A stretch of 64,000 nucleotides of DNA from Hydrogenophaga crocea (GCF_011388215.1 NZ_CP049989.1:4072001-4136000); one strand, 5' to 3'. Numbered from the stretch's first letter, positions 17,785-28,164 are shown. Numbers and translations: made by a program. The notes: generated by a model not told the origin, from the letters alone.

Positions 17785-18150
17785 ATGAGCGCCGTTGCCG
17801 AGACCGTCCAGACCGACATGCCCGCCCCGCTGGTTTTCACCGACAGCGCCGCCGCCAAGGTGGCCGAGCTGGTGGCTGAAGAGGGCAATCCCGACCTCAA
17901 GCTGCGCGTGTTCGTGCAAGGTGGCGGCTGCTCGGGCTTCCAGTACGGCTTCACCTTCGACGAGGTCGTCAACGAAGACGACACCGCGATGAACAAGAAC
18001 GGCGTGACCCTGCTGATCGATGCCATGAGCTACCAGTACCTGGTCGGTGCCGAGATCGACTACAAGGAAGACCTCCAGGGTGCGCAGTTCGTGATCAAGA
18101 ACCCGAACGCCACCACCACCTGCGGCTGCGGTTCGAGCTTCAGCGTCTGA
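17785..18150 (+). CDS. erpA: Iron-sulfur cluster insertion protein ErpA
   Basis: This is a 121-residue A-type Fe-S carrier with the three cluster-binding cysteines in [11 protein letters not shown] and the C-terminal CGCGSSF. It delivers clusters to apoproteins such as those of isoprenoid synthesis and respiration. It starts with ATG 17785 after a GAGAAGAGGAA ribosome site and ends before a bidirectional terminator. Confidence 0.96.
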   Translation: MSAVAETVQTDMPAPLVFTDSAAAKVAELVAEEGNPDLKLRVFVQGGGCSGFQYGFTFDEVVNEDDTAMNKNGVTLLIDAMSYQYLVGAEIDYKEDLQGAQFVIKNPNATTTCGCGSSFSV

Positions 18151-18169
18151 GCCTTCTGCCGCCGGCATG

Positions 18170-18197
18170 AAAAAAGGAGCCCCAGGGCTCCTTTTTT
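18170..18197. terminator. Bidirectional terminator between erpA and the M23 gene
   Basis: Six A, then GGAGCC, a CCAG loop, GGCTCC and six T: a strong stem usable from either strand between convergent genes. Confidence 0.88.
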
Positions 18198-18218
18198 GTG
18201 GGCGGGCGCGGGGGCCGC

Positions 18219-19616
18219 TCAGTCGGCGCTGGCCTGGCGCACCTGGGCGGCGGCCTCGAGCTTGCTGCGCTGGGCCTGGGCCACGGCCGCAAAGCTGCCG
18301 CGCAGGTTCTCGGGCAGCTTGATCGCTTCGCTTTCGCGCGCGATCACCAGCGGGTCGCGGTGCACGCCGTTGTCGCGGAACTCGAAGTGCAGGTGCGGGC
18401 CGGTGGACATGCCGGTGGAGCCCACGTTGCCGATGAACTCGCCCTGGGCCACGCGCTGGCCGGTGCGCACGCCGATGCGGCTCAGGTGCGCATACACCGT
18501 GACCTGGTTGTTGCGGTGGCGCACGAAGATCACGTTGCCGTAGCCGCGTTGCACGCCCGCGAACTCCACCAAGCCGTCGCCCACGGTGCGCACCGGCGTG
18601 CCGGTGGGGGCCGCGAAGTCGACACCGAGGTGGGCGCGCTGGGTGCCCAGGACCGGGTGGAAGCGCATGCCGTAGCCGCTGCTCACGCGCGAGAACTCGA
18701 GCGGCGAGGACAGGTAGAAGCGGCGTTTGCTCTCGCCGTCGAAGCCGTAGTAGCCGCCCTTCACACCCGGGGCTTCGAACCACACGGCCTCGTGGGTGCG
18801 GCCGTTGTTGATGAAGTCGGCGGCCAGGATGCGGCCGGTCTTGAGCGGCTCACCGTCGGCCACCAGGGCTTCGTAGACCACGTGGAAGCGGTCGCCCTTG
18901 CGCAGGTCGCGGCGGAAGTCGATGTCGCTGGCGAACATCTCGGCCAACTGCACCGCGACCGCGTCGGGGATGTTGGCGGCGTCGGTGGCCGCGAACAGCG
19001 AGCTGTTGATCTCGCCGCTCACCAGGCGCGGGCTGGCTTCGAGCCGGCCCTTCTCGAGCCGGGCGCTCAGGCCGTCGGGCGCGCGCTCGACCACCAGGCG
19101 CAGGAAGCCGCGGTCGTCGCGCGGATCGACCCAGCGCGCGGTGAGGCGCTCGAGTTCCTGGCTGGGTGAGGCTTCGGCGTGCACCAGGCGGGTCTGGCGG
19201 CTGGCGAGCAGCTGGCGGGCCAGCGGGTCGCGGCCCAGGAAGGTCTGGGCTTCGGTGTCGTTCACGCCCAGGCGTTTGAGCAGGCTTTGCGGTGTGTCGT
19301 CGCTGCGCGTGGTGTCGCTGCGGTACAGGGTCCAGGGCTTGGTGTCGGCCAGCAGCGGGTTGCCTTGTTCGAGGCCCAGGGGGATCAGCGGCGAGGCGAT
19401 CAGCGTGGGCTGGGCCGACGCGGGCAGGGCCTCGACCACCTGGTGCACGGGCAGGTCGGCGGCGTCGGGGGCGAGCGGGGCAATGCCGAAGGCCGTCACG
19501 CCGGTGCCGAGCAGGAGAACGCCGAGGCTGCCCATGAGGCGGCGGGGGTGGCGGGCGATCGATTCAGCGGTCTGGCGGCCCAGGTCGGCCGCCGCGTTCA
19601 GGGTCTGGCGTATCAA
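18219..19616 (-). CDS. M23-family (LytM) metallopeptidase
   Basis: This 465-residue envelope peptidase has a single N-terminal membrane anchor (about 28-48) and a long periplasmic region, with the LytM domain about residues 310-430. Zinc ligands are seen in GMRFHPV, RAHLGVDFAAPTGTPV and the HLHFEFRD motif. These enzymes cut peptide crosslinks of peptidoglycan or activate amidases. It lies divergent from tyrS and convergent to the bactofilin-erpA genes, so a link to the bactofilin is plausible. Confidence 0.92.
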   Translation of the reverse strand: MIRQTLNAAADLGRQTAESIARHPRRLMGSLGVLLLGTGVTAFGIAPLAPDAADLPVHQVVEALPASAQPTLIASPLIPLGLEQGNPLLADTKPWTLYRSDTTRSDDTPQSLLKRLGVNDTEAQTFLGRDPLARQLLASRQTRLVHAEASPSQELERLTARWVDPRDDRGFLRLVVERAPDGLSARLEKGRLEASPRLVSGEINSSLFAATDAANIPDAVAVQLAEMFASDIDFRRDLRKGDRFHVVYEALVADGEPLKTGRILAADFINNGRTHEAVWFEAPGVKGGYYGFDGESKRRFYLSSPLEFSRVSSGYGMRFHPVLGTQRAHLGVDFAAPTGTPVRTVGDGLVEFAGVQRGYGNVIFVRHRNNQVTVYAHLSRIGVRTGQRVAQGEFIGNVGSTGMSTGPHLHFEFRDNGVHRDPLVIARESEAIKLPENLRGSFAAVAQAQRSKLEAAAQVRQASAD

Positions 19617-19821
19617 TTTCGGTCATCCATGAAAGGGCCGGTGAGGGCTCTTGGCCACACACCGGCGTCCAGGGAGTGAGCGGGCGGCGCTGCGAGAGTT
19701 CACGCCGCGGGCCGGCTTTACACGTGTGCTTTGCCATGTGCAAAAAACACGCCAACTAAAATCCGGCGACAACCGGCAAGTGTACCCACGGGCCGGGCCC
19801 CTCCCATCGGAACAAACACGT

Positions 19822-21084
19822 ATGAAGAACGGCTCAATTTCGCCCGACCTGCCGACCTCGCGCCCCAGCGGTGCCGAAACGCTGACCGACGGCGTGAGGC
19901 ACGCGCTGGCCGTCACCCGGCGCGGGTGCGAAGAATTGATCCCCGAGGCCGACTGGGTGCAAAAATTGTCACGTTCGGAGCGCACCGGCACGCCGCTGCG
20001 CATCAAGCTGGGGCTGGACCCGACCGCGCCCGACATCCACATCGGCCACACCGTGGTGCTCAACAAGATGCGCCAGCTGCAGGACCTGGGGCACACGGTG
20101 ATCTTCCTGATCGGCGACTTCACCTCGCTGATCGGCGACCCCTCGGGCCGCAACAACACCCGCCCGCCGCTCACGCCCGAGCAGATCAAGGCCAACGCCG
20201 AGACCTATTACAAGCAGGCCAGCCTGGTGCTCGACCCGGCCAAAACCGAGATCCGCTACAACAGCGAGTGGAGCCTGCCGCTGGGCTCCATGGGCATGAT
20301 CCAGCTCGCGGCCAAGTACACCGTGGCGCGCATGATGGAGCGCAACGACTTCCACCAGCGTTTCACGGCCGGCACGCCGATCAGCGTGCACGAGTTTCTC
20401 TACCCGCTGATGCAGGGCTACGACTCGGTGGCGCTCAAGAGCGATCTCGAACTCGGCGGCACCGACCAGAAGTTCAACCTGCTCATGGGGCGCCACCTGC
20501 AGGCCGAGTACGGCCAGGAGCCGCAGTGCATCCTGACCATGCCGCTGCTCGAAGGGCTCGATGGCGTGGACAAGATGTCCAAATCCAAGGGCAACTACAT
20601 CGGCATCACCGAAGACGCCAACACCATGTTCGCCAAGGTGCTGAGCATCTCCGACGACCTGATGTGGCGCTGGTACACACTGCTCTCGTTCCAGTCGATC
20701 GAGGCGATCGAGGCGCTGCGGCGCGAGGTGGCGGGCGGGCGCAACCCCAAGGACGCCAAGGTGATGCTGGCCAAGGAGATCACCGCGCGCTTCCACAGCA
20801 CCGCGGCCGCCGAAGCGGCCGAGCAGGACTTCATCAACCGCTCCAAGGGCGGTGTGCCCGACGACATCCCCGAGGTGTCGCTGTCGGGCGCGCCCCTGGG
20901 CATCGCGGCGCTGCTCAAGTCGGCCGGCCTGGCGCCGTCGTCGAGCGAGGCCAGCCGCCTCATCGATGGCGGCGGGGTGCGGGTGGACGGCGCCGTGGTG
21001 AGCGACAAGGGCCTGAAGCTGCCGGCCGGGACCTACGTGGTGCAGGTGGGCAAGCGCAAGTTCGCGCGCGTGAGCCTGGGCTGA
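19822..21084 (+). CDS. tyrS: Tyrosyl-tRNA synthetase
   Basis: This 420-residue class I synthetase charges tRNA-Tyr. HIGH is intact at residues 73-76, KMSKS at 251-255, and a C-terminal S4 domain ([21 protein letters not shown]) binds the tRNA. ATG 19822 is chosen because the ORF upstream is unconserved in style. A TAAAAT -10-like hexamer lies at 19757-19762. Confidence 0.97.
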   Translation: MKNGSISPDLPTSRPSGAETLTDGVRHALAVTRRGCEELIPEADWVQKLSRSERTGTPLRIKLGLDPTAPDIHIGHTVVLNKMRQLQDLGHTVIFLIGDFTSLIGDPSGRNNTRPPLTPEQIKANAETYYKQASLVLDPAKTEIRYNSEWSLPLGSMGMIQLAAKYTVARMMERNDFHQRFTAGTPISVHEFLYPLMQGYDSVALKSDLELGGTDQKFNLLMGRHLQAEYGQEPQCILTMPLLEGLDGVDKMSKSKGNYIGITEDANTMFAKVLSISDDLMWRWYTLLSFQSIEAIEALRREVAGGRNPKDAKVMLAKEITARFHSTAAAEAAEQDFINRSKGGVPDDIPEVSLSGAPLGIAALLKSAGLAPSSSEASRLIDGGGVRVDGAVVSDKGLKLPAGTYVVQVGKRKFARVSLG

Positions 21085-21097
21085 GGCCCGGTCGGGT

Positions 21098-21778
21098 TCA
21101 GCGCGCGCCGGCCTGCTCCAGCAGCGCCACCATCGCGCCGTAACCCCGCGCCTTCGCGAGCGCGAGCGGCATCTGACCCTGCCGGTCCGCGAGCTGCAGG
21201 TTCGCGCCGGCGCCGATCAGGGCCTTGAGCGTGGCCTGGTGGCGCGCACCGCCATCGCCCAGCACGATGGCTTCGATCACCGCCGTCCAGTGCAGGTTGT
21301 TCACGTGGTCCAGCGGCGCGCCGGCCGCGATCAGCTGGCGCACCACGCCGTCGTGGCCGAGGTGGGCCGCGGCGATCAGCGCGGTGCCGTCGTAGCGGCT
21401 GGTCACGAGCTTCGCGCTCGCGCCCAGCTGCAGCAGCACGCGCAGCGTCTCCTCGTCGTCGGCCACCGCCGCGATGGTGACCGCGTCGTAGCGGCCGTGT
21501 TCGAGCCGCGCGGTGTCGGCACCGGCCTGCACCAGCGCGCGCACGGCCTCGCGCTGGCGCGCGAAGGTGGCCACGTGCAGCGGCGTGCGGCCCGCGGCGT
21601 CGGTGGCGTCCACCGGCGCGCCGGCCTTGAGCAGGCGCTGCAGCGCGGGCACATCGCCGCGCTGCGCGGCTGCGTGCAGGCCCTGGTAGGCCGCGATTTC
21701 GGCCGGCGCCGGCGGCACCTGCGCCGCCACCGGCAGGCCCGCCGCGGCGAGCGTCAGCAGCAGCGCGCGGCGCTTCAT
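21098..21778 (-). CDS. Secreted ankyrin-repeat protein
   Basis: This is a 226-residue protein with a signal peptide (MKRRALLLTLAAAGLPVAAQ) followed by about five ankyrin repeats (for example GLHAAAQRGDVPALQRLLKAGAPV and AGRTPLHVATFARQREAV). Such periplasmic ankyrin proteins often accompany catalases or oxidoreductases, but the partner here is not clear. Its ATG overlaps the stop of the HbpS/GlcG-like gene, so the pair is translationally coupled. Confidence 0.88.
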   Translation of the reverse strand: MKRRALLLTLAAAGLPVAAQVPPAPAEIAAYQGLHAAAQRGDVPALQRLLKAGAPVDATDAAGRTPLHVATFARQREAVRALVQAGADTARLEHGRYDAVTIAAVADDEETLRVLLQLGASAKLVTSRYDGTALIAAAHLGHDGVVRQLIAAGAPLDHVNNLHWTAVIEAIVLGDGGARHQATLKALIGAGANLQLADRQGQMPLALAKARGYGAMVALLEQAGAR

Positions 21779-22281
21779 TGCAGGGCCGCCTTCAGCTGGT
21801 CGAGCGCGGCCACGGCGCACTGCTCGTCCAGGTGGCCGCCGGGCGCACCGCCCACGCCCACCGCGCCGATCACCTCGTTGCCCGCGCGCACCGGCACACC
21901 GCCGCCAAGCAGCAGGTAGCCGGGAATGTCCTTGAGGTTGGCCGCCGCGGGGTTTTTCTGCGAGGCCTCCATCATGGCCAGCGTGGTGTTGCGCGCCGAG
22001 GCCGAGGTGTAGGCCTTGAGGCGGCTGGCTTCAAGGGTGTGCGGGCCGGCGTTGTCGGCGCGCTGCACCGCGCGCACGTTGCCCGCTCGGTCCACCACGG
22101 TGGCCGTCACGGCGTGGCCGTTGGCGCTGCACGCGGCCACGGTGGCGGCGGCGATCTGGTTGGCCAGTTCGAGCGACACGTTGCGCTCGCTGCGCACCAG
22201 CGGCGCGGCGGACTGGGCCTGCGCGAAGGCGCAGGCGGCGAGCAGGGACAGGGCGAGGGCGGTGCGGATCGGGGTGTTCAT
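21775..22281 (-). CDS. HbpS/GlcG-family (DUF336) secreted protein
   Basis: This 168-residue protein has a signal peptide cut after AFAQAQ and a DUF336 fold: LELANQIAAATVAACSANGHAV, VVDRAGNVRAVQRADNAG, KAYTSASARNTT, GGGVPVR and GAVGVGGAPGGHLDEQCA. HbpS binds haem in Streptomyces; GlcG has no firm role. ATG 22281 begins the signal peptide. Downstream partner is the ankyrin protein; upstream is the FixJ-type response regulator on the same strand, with a CGTA-GTTT-TACG palindrome in between. Confidence 0.88.
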   Translation of the reverse strand: MNTPIRTALALSLLAACAFAQAQSAAPLVRSERNVSLELANQIAAATVAACSANGHAVTATVVDRAGNVRAVQRADNAGPHTLEASRLKAYTSASARNTTLAMMEASQKNPAAANLKDIPGYLLLGGGVPVRAGNEVIGAVGVGGAPGGHLDEQCAVAALDQLKAALQ

Positions 22282-22379
22282 GCGGGTCTCCAGGCGGTGG
22301 GTTTCGGTTCGATCAACCGTGCCCGCACTGTAGGAACCGCCCGCCGCGCGCACCATTCGGCCGGCTACGCCCGCGGCTC

Positions 22380-22391
22380 CGTAAAACTACG
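22380..22391. promoter_or_regulatory. CGTA-GTTT-TACG palindrome
   Basis: A short inverted repeat overlapping the stop codon of the FixJ-type regulator and lying about 100 bases upstream of the HbpS-like gene. It resembles half-site arrangements seen for FixJ-type regulators; binding is speculation. Confidence 0.25.
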
Positions 22392-23028
22392 CAGCGCCCG
22401 CGCCGCCCGCTTCGGCCACCAGGGCCGCGTAGCCCCGCACGAGCTGGGCGAGCGAATCGACCTGCAGCTTCTCGAACACGTGGGCGCGGTGGGTCTCCAC
22501 GGTGCGCGGCGACAGGTCGAGCACACGCGCGATGGCCTTGTTGGACAGGCCCTCGACGATCAGCGCGAGCACCTCGCGCTCGCGCGGCGAGAGCTGCTGC
22601 CAGCGATCCCGCGCGGCGCGGTCGGTCTGCGCGCGCTGGCGCGATTGAACGTGCTGGCGCACGGCCTGCTGCAAGGCCTCGATCAGCGCCTCGTCGTCCA
22701 CCGGCTTCTCGAGGAATTCGGCCGCGCCGGCCTTGAAGGCGCGCCGGCACATGTCCACCGTGCCGTGGCCGGTGAGCAGGATCACCGGCTGGTCCACGCC
22801 CTGGGCGACCAGCGTGTCGAGCACGCTCAGGCCGCTGATGCCGGGCATGCGCACGTCGAGCACGATGGCGCCGATGCCCTCGCGGTCGAAGCCGGCGAGG
22901 AAGGCCTGCGGATCGGCCCATGGCACCACGCGCAGGCCCACGGTGCCGATCAGCAGCGCCAGGCTGTCGCGCACGGCCTCGTCGTCGTCGAGCAGGTGCA
23001 CGGTGGGGGATCGGTCGTCGGGGCTCAT
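22387..23028 (-). CDS. FixJ/NarL-type response regulator
   Basis: This 213-residue two-domain regulator has an N-terminal receiver with acidic pocket DDD (14-16), phospho-acceptor D58 in VLDVRMPG and K in LEKPVDD. The C-terminal LuxR-type helix-turn-helix shows LSPREREVLALIVEGLSNKAIA (about 147-168). Its start overlaps the stop of the sensor kinase gene, so the two form a two-component pair. Targets are unknown; the adjoining HbpS-ankyrin operon and the CDF exporter are candidates by position. Confidence 0.92.
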   Translation of the reverse strand: MSPDDRSPTVHLLDDDEAVRDSLALLIGTVGLRVVPWADPQAFLAGFDREGIGAIVLDVRMPGISGLSVLDTLVAQGVDQPVILLTGHGTVDMCRRAFKAGAAEFLEKPVDDEALIEALQQAVRQHVQSRQRAQTDRAARDRWQQLSPREREVLALIVEGLSNKAIARVLDLSPRTVETHRAHVFEKLQVDSLAQLVRGYAALVAEAGGAGAA

Positions 23029-24485
23029 GCTTCGTCCAGCGGCAGGTGCAGGCAAAAGCGCGCGCCGCCGCTGGGGGCGTTGTCGGCGCTCAGGCGGCCG
23101 CCCTGGGCATTGGCCAGCGATTCGCTGAGCGTGAGGCCCAGGCCCAGCCCGCCCTCGCGCGTGCTGAAGAAGGGCTCGAACAGGCGCGGCAGCACCTCGG
23201 GCGGCAGGCCCGGGCCGGTGTCGGCCACCGTGAGCACGGCCTGATCGCCCTCGCGCTGCACCGCGAGCCTCAGCTCGCGCGGGCCCTGAGGCTGGCGGTC
23301 CAGGGCCTGCAGCGCGTTGGTGATCAGGTTGTGCACGATCTGATCGATCGCGACCGGATCGGCCTGCACCGCCAGCGCCTCGCTGGCCAGCCAGCGCACG
23401 GTCACGCCGCGGTGCTGGATCTCGGGCTGCAGCAGGTGCAGGGCCTCGCGCACGCAGGCGGCCAGATCGAGCCGGGCGCGCCCGCCCGCGGCACCGGCCG
23501 GCGGTTCGAGCCCGCGGCGCAGCCGGCCCAGCACCTCGGCCGCGCGCCGCGCCTGCGCCGCGGCGCGGCCCATGGCCTCGCGCGCGGTGTCCAGCGCCGG
23601 GGGCTCGTCGGCCAGCAGGCGCTGCGCGGCCTGGGTGCTCGACAGCACCGCGGTGAGCGGCTGGTTGAGCTCGTGCGCCAGGCCGGCCGCGAACTCGCCC
23701 ATGGCGTTGAGCCGGCCGAGCTGGCCCAGGCGCAGCAGGGCCTCGGCGCGCTGGCGCGCCTCGCGCAGGCGCAGCGCGTGGCGCAGCGCGGCCAGGCCCG
23801 CGGTCACGGCCAGCACCCACGCGCCCATGGGCAGCCAGGGCAGCTCGCCCCAGCCCACCCAGCGCGTGGCCACGGCGTGGAAGGGCTGGCTCTCGGCGGC
23901 CACCACCTTGTCGAAATCGAAGCGCCAGCCGCGCGCGAGCGGGCGGCCCGGCTGCACGGTGTGCGTCTGTCCGTTCCATTGCAGCGCCACCTGCACCGGG
24001 CTGCGCGCGCGGTCCATGGGCCAGTCGGCGTCGGGCACCAGGCCCGCAAGCGCGATCACCAGCGCGTAGGCGCTGTCGCCGCTGCCGCGCACCAGGGTGT
24101 AACGGCCCTGCGCCAGATCGCCCTCGGCCATGGCCGCGCGGCCGCTGGCGCGTGACGCGGCTTCGGCCCGGGCCAGCGCCTCGTCGCCCCAGGCGCTGCC
24201 GGGCGCGCGTTCGCGCACCTGCAGCAGCCGCGGGTAGATGGCGCTCAGGCGCGGCAGGGCGTCGCCGCGCTCGGGCTCGAGCAGGGCCAGCGTGGCGAGC
24301 ACCGCGTCGTGCTGCACCACCTGCTGGCTCAGCAACCGGTGCACGATGCGCGCGTCGGTTTCGAAGGCCGCGCGCTGCGCGTCGAGACCGCGCTGGGCGA
24401 TCAGCCATGCGCCGCCCAGCGACAGGCCCAGGCCCGCCGCCATCCAGCCCAGCCGGGACCACCACGCGCGTTGCATGCGAGGCAT
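23025..24485 (-). CDS. Membrane sensor histidine kinase
   Basis: This 486-residue kinase has an N-terminal helix (about 10-30), a periplasmic domain of about 190 residues, a second helix ([17 protein letters not shown]), then HisKA with [18 protein letters not shown] (His near 270). The HATPase has [19 protein letters not shown] and [11 protein letters not shown]. It resembles the DctB/TtrS style of kinases that pair with FixJ-type regulators. ATG 24485 is used; ATG 24476 is equally possible. It is divergent from the CDF gene, 15 bases away. Confidence 0.9.
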   Translation of the reverse strand: MPRMQRAWWSRLGWMAAGLGLSLGGAWLIAQRGLDAQRAAFETDARIVHRLLSQQVVQHDAVLATLALLEPERGDALPRLSAIYPRLLQVRERAPGSAWGDEALARAEAASRASGRAAMAEGDLAQGRYTLVRGSGDSAYALVIALAGLVPDADWPMDRARSPVQVALQWNGQTHTVQPGRPLARGWRFDFDKVVAAESQPFHAVATRWVGWGELPWLPMGAWVLAVTAGLAALRHALRLREARQRAEALLRLGQLGRLNAMGEFAAGLAHELNQPLTAVLSSTQAAQRLLADEPPALDTAREAMGRAAAQARRAAEVLGRLRRGLEPPAGAAGGRARLDLAACVREALHLLQPEIQHRGVTVRWLASEALAVQADPVAIDQIVHNLITNALQALDRQPQGPRELRLAVQREGDQAVLTVADTGPGLPPEVLPRLFEPFFSTREGGLGLGLTLSESLANAQGGRLSADNAPSGGARFCLHLPLDEA

Positions 24486-24500
24486 TCTGGCACGCGCACA

Positions 24501-25442
24501 ATGCGCGCCATGGTCCATGTGCTCGAACGCCTCACCCCGCGCCGCCTGCTGCAGATCTCCGTCGGCGTGGCCGTGCTCACCATCGCGCTCAAGACCGCGG
24601 CCTGGTGGGTCACGGGCTCGGTCGGTCTGCTGTCGGACGCGCTCGAATCGCTGGTCAACCTGGCCGGTGCGACCTTCGGCCTGCTCATGGTGACCGTGGC
24701 CGCGCGCCCGGCCGACGACGACCACCCCTACGGCCACCACAAGGCCGAGTACTTCTCGTCGGGCTTCGAGGGCGTGCTCATCGGGGTCGCGGCGATCGCC
24801 ATCGTCTGGGCCGCGGTGCAGCGCCTGCTCGCGCCGCAGCCGCTGGAGCAGATCGGCATGGGCCTGTGGCTGTCGGTGCTCAGCTCGGTGTTCAACGGCC
24901 TGCTCGCCTGGGTCATGCTGCGCGCCTCGCGCGTGCACCGCTCGGTGGCGCTCGAGGGCGACGCACGCCACCTGTTCACCGACGTCTGGACCTCGGTGGG
25001 CGTGATCGGCGGCATCGCGCTCGTGGGCCTCACGGGCTGGCTCTGGCTCGACCCGGTGATCGCCATCGGCGTGGCGCTCAACATCCTGCGCGAAGGCGTG
25101 CGCCTGGTGTGGCAGGCCTCGCAAGGTCTCATGGACGAGGCGCTCGACCCCGAGCTGCAGGGCACGATCGACCGCTTGCTCGAAGGCTTCACGGCCGCCC
25201 ACGGCGGGGCGTCGGTGCTGCGCTTCGACCACGTCACCACGCGCAAGGCCGGCCAGCGCCGCTTCGCCGACCTGCACATGCACGTGCCGGGCGGCTGGTC
25301 GCTCACGCGCGCCGCGGCGCTGCGCGGCGAGGTGGAGCAGGCCCTCATGGCCGCCGTGCCCGGCCTGCGCGCGAGCATCCAGCTCCTGCCCACCGATGTG
25401 GAGGTGCAAGCCCTGGGCGACGACGGGGAGGGCGCCGCGTGA
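24501..25442 (+). CDS. Cation diffusion facilitator (CDF) transporter
   Basis: This 313-residue inner-membrane metal/proton antiporter has about six hydrophobic segments and a cytoplasmic C-terminal domain. Metal-site candidates are D46 in the LLSDALES helix and H157-x3-D161 in the HLFTDVWTS helix, the pattern of the zinc site in CDF proteins. [13 protein letters not shown] is the conserved loop motif. Exported ion is probably Zn, Fe or Mn and cannot be decided. The stop overlaps the GTG start of dtd. Confidence 0.9.
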   Translation: MRAMVHVLERLTPRRLLQISVGVAVLTIALKTAAWWVTGSVGLLSDALESLVNLAGATFGLLMVTVAARPADDDHPYGHHKAEYFSSGFEGVLIGVAAIAIVWAAVQRLLAPQPLEQIGMGLWLSVLSSVFNGLLAWVMLRASRVHRSVALEGDARHLFTDVWTSVGVIGGIALVGLTGWLWLDPVIAIGVALNILREGVRLVWQASQGLMDEALDPELQGTIDRLLEGFTAAHGGASVLRFDHVTTRKAGQRRFADLHMHVPGGWSLTRAAALRGEVEQALMAAVPGLRASIQLLPTDVEVQALGDDGEGAA

Positions 25443-25882
25443 TCGCCCTGTTGCAGCGTGTGAGCCAGGCCCGCGTGGAGATCGCGGGCGAAACCGTGGG
25501 CGCGATCGGCGCGGGACTGCTGGTGCTGGTGTGCGCCGAGCCCACCGACACCGAGGCCGTGGGGCAGAAGCTGCTCCAGAAGATCCTCAGGCTGCGCATC
25601 TTCGCGGACGCGGCGGGCAAGATGAACCGCAGCCTGCAGGACGTGGGCGGCGGCCTGCTGATCGTGAGCCAGTTCACCCTGGCGGCCGACACCTCGGGCG
25701 GCAACCGCCCGGGCTTCACCCAGGCCGCGCCGCCCGCGCTCGGCGAAGCGCTGTACGACGCCTTCGTGGCCGCGGCGCGTGCGGCCCACCCCGAGGTCGC
25801 CACGGGCCGCTTCGGCGCCGACATGGCGGTGCACCTGGTCAACGACGGCCCGGTGACCATCCCCCTGCGCATGGGCGCCTGA
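25439..25882 (+). CDS. dtd: D-aminoacyl-tRNA deacylase
   Basis: This 147-residue enzyme removes D-amino acids from mischarged tRNA. Motifs [12 protein letters not shown] at the start, [17 protein letters not shown] and [10 protein letters not shown] at the end are diagnostic (the last carries the Gly-Pro pair that gives chiral proofreading). GTG 25439 overlaps the stop of the CDF gene and starts the family-typical sequence exactly. Confidence 0.97.
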   Translation: MIALLQRVSQARVEIAGETVGAIGAGLLVLVCAEPTDTEAVGQKLLQKILRLRIFADAAGKMNRSLQDVGGGLLIVSQFTLAADTSGGNRPGFTQAAPPALGEALYDAFVAAARAAHPEVATGRFGADMAVHLVNDGPVTIPLRMGA

Positions 25883-25884
25883 TC

Positions 25885-27681
25885 ATGGACACCCCCGCCA
25901 CCACCCCCGCCACCGCGCGCGATGCCGAAGCCCGTGCCCACCTGCTGGTGGGCGCGCTGCAGGCCCTGCTCGCCGGCGCGCTCTACGCCTCGGCGACCGC
26001 CCCGACCCCCGTGTGGCCGGCGACGCAGCCCGCGGCGTTCGTGCCGCTGCTGCTGTTCATGGCGCTGGCGCCGCTCGCGTTCTACCTGTCGAGCGCCGCG
26101 CCGCTGCGCCGCCGCGCCGGCATCGCGCTGGGCGCGGGCGCGCTGGCGCTGGCCGTCGGCCTGTACCACGGGCTCACGGTGAGCGGGCTCGGCCTGCTCG
26201 ATGGTGAACGCCTGCCGTTCACGCCCGACGACACGCTGCCGCCCCTGCTGCTGCTCGCGCTGGCGCTGCTGGTGGCCGTGCCCGCGCTCGCGGTGGCGCA
26301 GGGCGCGCGCGTGCGCTACGAGGCCTGGTTCGACGGCCTGCTGCACAACACCCTGCTGCTCTTGCAGGGCGGCCTGGTCACGGGCCTGTTCTGGCTCGTG
26401 CTGTTCAGCGCGGCCAGCCTGTTCCGGCTCGTGAAGCTGCCCTTTCTGCACCAGCTCATCGAACACGCGGCGTTCTGGATTCCCGCCACCGCGCTGGTGT
26501 TCGGCTATGGCGTGTCGCTCGCGGTGAAGCACCGTGGCGTCGCGCGCTTCCTGTTCGAGCGCCTCACGCAGCTGTGCGGCTGGATCTACCCGCTCGCGGG
26601 CGCGCTGGGCCTGGCCTTCGTGGCGAGCTGGCTGGTGCAGGGCATCGGGCCGCTGCTGCAGACGCGCCGCGCGGCCTTTCTGCTGCTGTGGTTCTCGGTG
26701 CTGTGCGTGCTGCTGGTGAATGCGGCGTCGCGCGGCGGCCTCGACGCCCCGCGTTACCCGCGCTGGCTGCGCCGCGCGCTGTCCACCGGCCTGCTGGTGC
26801 TGCTGCCCATGGTGGCGGTGGCGGTGTACGCGCTGGGCCTGCGCATCGCGCAGCACGGCTGGACGGTGGACCGCGTGTGGGGCGTGTTCGTGGCCCTGGT
26901 GGTGGCGGTGTTCGCGCTGGGCTATGCGCTCAACGCGCTGGCCGAATGGGCGGGCCGGCGCGAGCGCTGCCTGGTGCCCGCCACCAACGCGGCGGCCGCG
27001 GTCTTCGTGGTGGCCGGGCTGTTGCTGCTCGGCGGCGGCGCGCTGGACCCGCGCCGCCTGAGCGTGAGCGACCAGTTGCAGCGCCTGGCCCGCGGCGCGC
27101 CGGATGAAGAGGGTCTGGTGCGCTACCTCGCACGCGAGGGCGGCGTGTTCGGGCGCCGCGCGCTCGAGGCGCTGGCCGCCAACGACCCCGCGCTCGGCGG
27201 CGTGCCCGCGCCGCGCCAGCAACTGGCGCGCCACGCGCTGCTCAGCGCGCGCGAGCGCAAGGCGCTCGAGGCCGAGATCGTGAAGACCCTGCCGGTGCTG
27301 CCCGCCGGCACCGCGGTGCCGCCTGCGCTCTACGGCGCGCTCGTGCGGGGCGAGTACCTGGGGCATTGCACGCCCGAGACCTGCCTGGTCTGGCGGTTGC
27401 CGGCCGAGGTGGCGGGCGAGGGCGTGTTCACGCTGCTGTCGCGCGAGCCGGGCGTGGGCGGCAGCCTGTGGGCGGCGAATCCGCAGGGCGAGTGGTTCTC
27501 GCGCGGGCAGTTGCCGGCGCTCGGGGTGGACGAACGCTGCCAGCGCCGCGAAGCGGGCGAGCGCCTGTTCGACGCGGTGCGCGCGGGGCAGGTGGGCCTG
27601 CGTGCCCGGCCGGGCCGCGACATCGAGGCCGGCGGCCTGCGTTTCCCGATCGAACGCTGGGACGGCAGCGCCGGCTGCTGA
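25885..27681 (+). CDS. DUF4153-type multispanning membrane protein
   Basis: This 598-residue protein has about ten to twelve hydrophobic helices in its first 390 residues and a soluble C-terminal domain of about 200 residues with CTPETC and ECRR-like cysteine spots. It fits the DUF4153 family, which has no known function. ATG 25885 begins two bases after the dtd stop. It is probably translated from the CDF-dtd transcript. Confidence 0.8.
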   Translation: MDTPATTPATARDAEARAHLLVGALQALLAGALYASATAPTPVWPATQPAAFVPLLLFMALAPLAFYLSSAAPLRRRAGIALGAGALALAVGLYHGLTVSGLGLLDGERLPFTPDDTLPPLLLLALALLVAVPALAVAQGARVRYEAWFDGLLHNTLLLLQGGLVTGLFWLVLFSAASLFRLVKLPFLHQLIEHAAFWIPATALVFGYGVSLAVKHRGVARFLFERLTQLCGWIYPLAGALGLAFVASWLVQGIGPLLQTRRAAFLLLWFSVLCVLLVNAASRGGLDAPRYPRWLRRALSTGLLVLLPMVAVAVYALGLRIAQHGWTVDRVWGVFVALVVAVFALGYALNALAEWAGRRERCLVPATNAAAAVFVVAGLLLLGGGALDPRRLSVSDQLQRLARGAPDEEGLVRYLAREGGVFGRRALEALAANDPALGGVPAPRQQLARHALLSARERKALEAEIVKTLPVLPAGTAVPPALYGALVRGEYLGHCTPETCLVWRLPAEVAGEGVFTLLSREPGVGGSLWAANPQGEWFSRGQLPALGVDERCQRREAGERLFDAVRAGQVGLRARPGRDIEAGGLRFPIERWDGSAGC

Positions 27682-27696
27682 GGCGGCTAAGGCCGC

Positions 27697-28164
27697 TCAG
27701 GCGCGGGGATCGGCGTAGGGGTCGGGTTCGCCCAGGCCCGCGAGGATGGCGGTTTCGCGCGCTTCCATGGCGTCGGCGTCGGCCTCGCTGGTTTCGTGGT
27801 CCCAGCCCTGGGCGTGCAGGGTGCCGTGCACCAGCAGGTGCGCGTAGTGCGCGGCCAGCGGCTTGCCGAGCTGCTTCGCCTCGGCGGCGACCACGGGGGC
27901 GCACAGCACCAGGTCGGCCATCACCACGGGCTCGGTGGCGTAGTCGAAGGTGAGCACGTTGGTGGCGTAGTCGCGGCCGCGGTAGTCGCGGTTGAGCGCC
28001 TGGCCTTCTTCGGCGTCGACGATGCGCACGGTGATCTCGGCGTCGGCATCGAGCGCATGGCGCATGCAGCGGCGCACGAAGTGGCGCGGCAGCGCGGCGC
28101 GGTGTTCGGCCACGCCGTCGAAGCGGCCGAACTGCAGGGACAGGGTGAGGTCGGGCAGGGCCAT
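27697..28164 (-). CDS. ybeY: Endoribonuclease YbeY
   Basis: This 155-residue single-strand RNase acts in 16S rRNA maturation and ribosome quality control. The zinc motif H113-GTL-H117-AQGWD-H123 is intact and the [12 protein letters not shown] segment is typical. It lies 31 bases downstream of phoH, the usual phoH-ybeY order. Confidence 0.97.
   Translation of the reverse strand: MALPDLTLSLQFGRFDGVAEHRAALPRHFVRRCMRHALDADAEITVRIVDAEEGQALNRDYRGRDYATNVLTFDYATEPVVMADLVLCAPVVAAEAKQLGKPLAAHYAHLLVHGTLHAQGWDHETSEADADAMEARETAILAGLGEPDPYADPRA

Noticed and set aside
22333..22360. GGAACC on the plus strand
   Set aside because: No CCAC-type element follows at 15-17 bases, and no gene starts in that direction, so it is not an hrp box.
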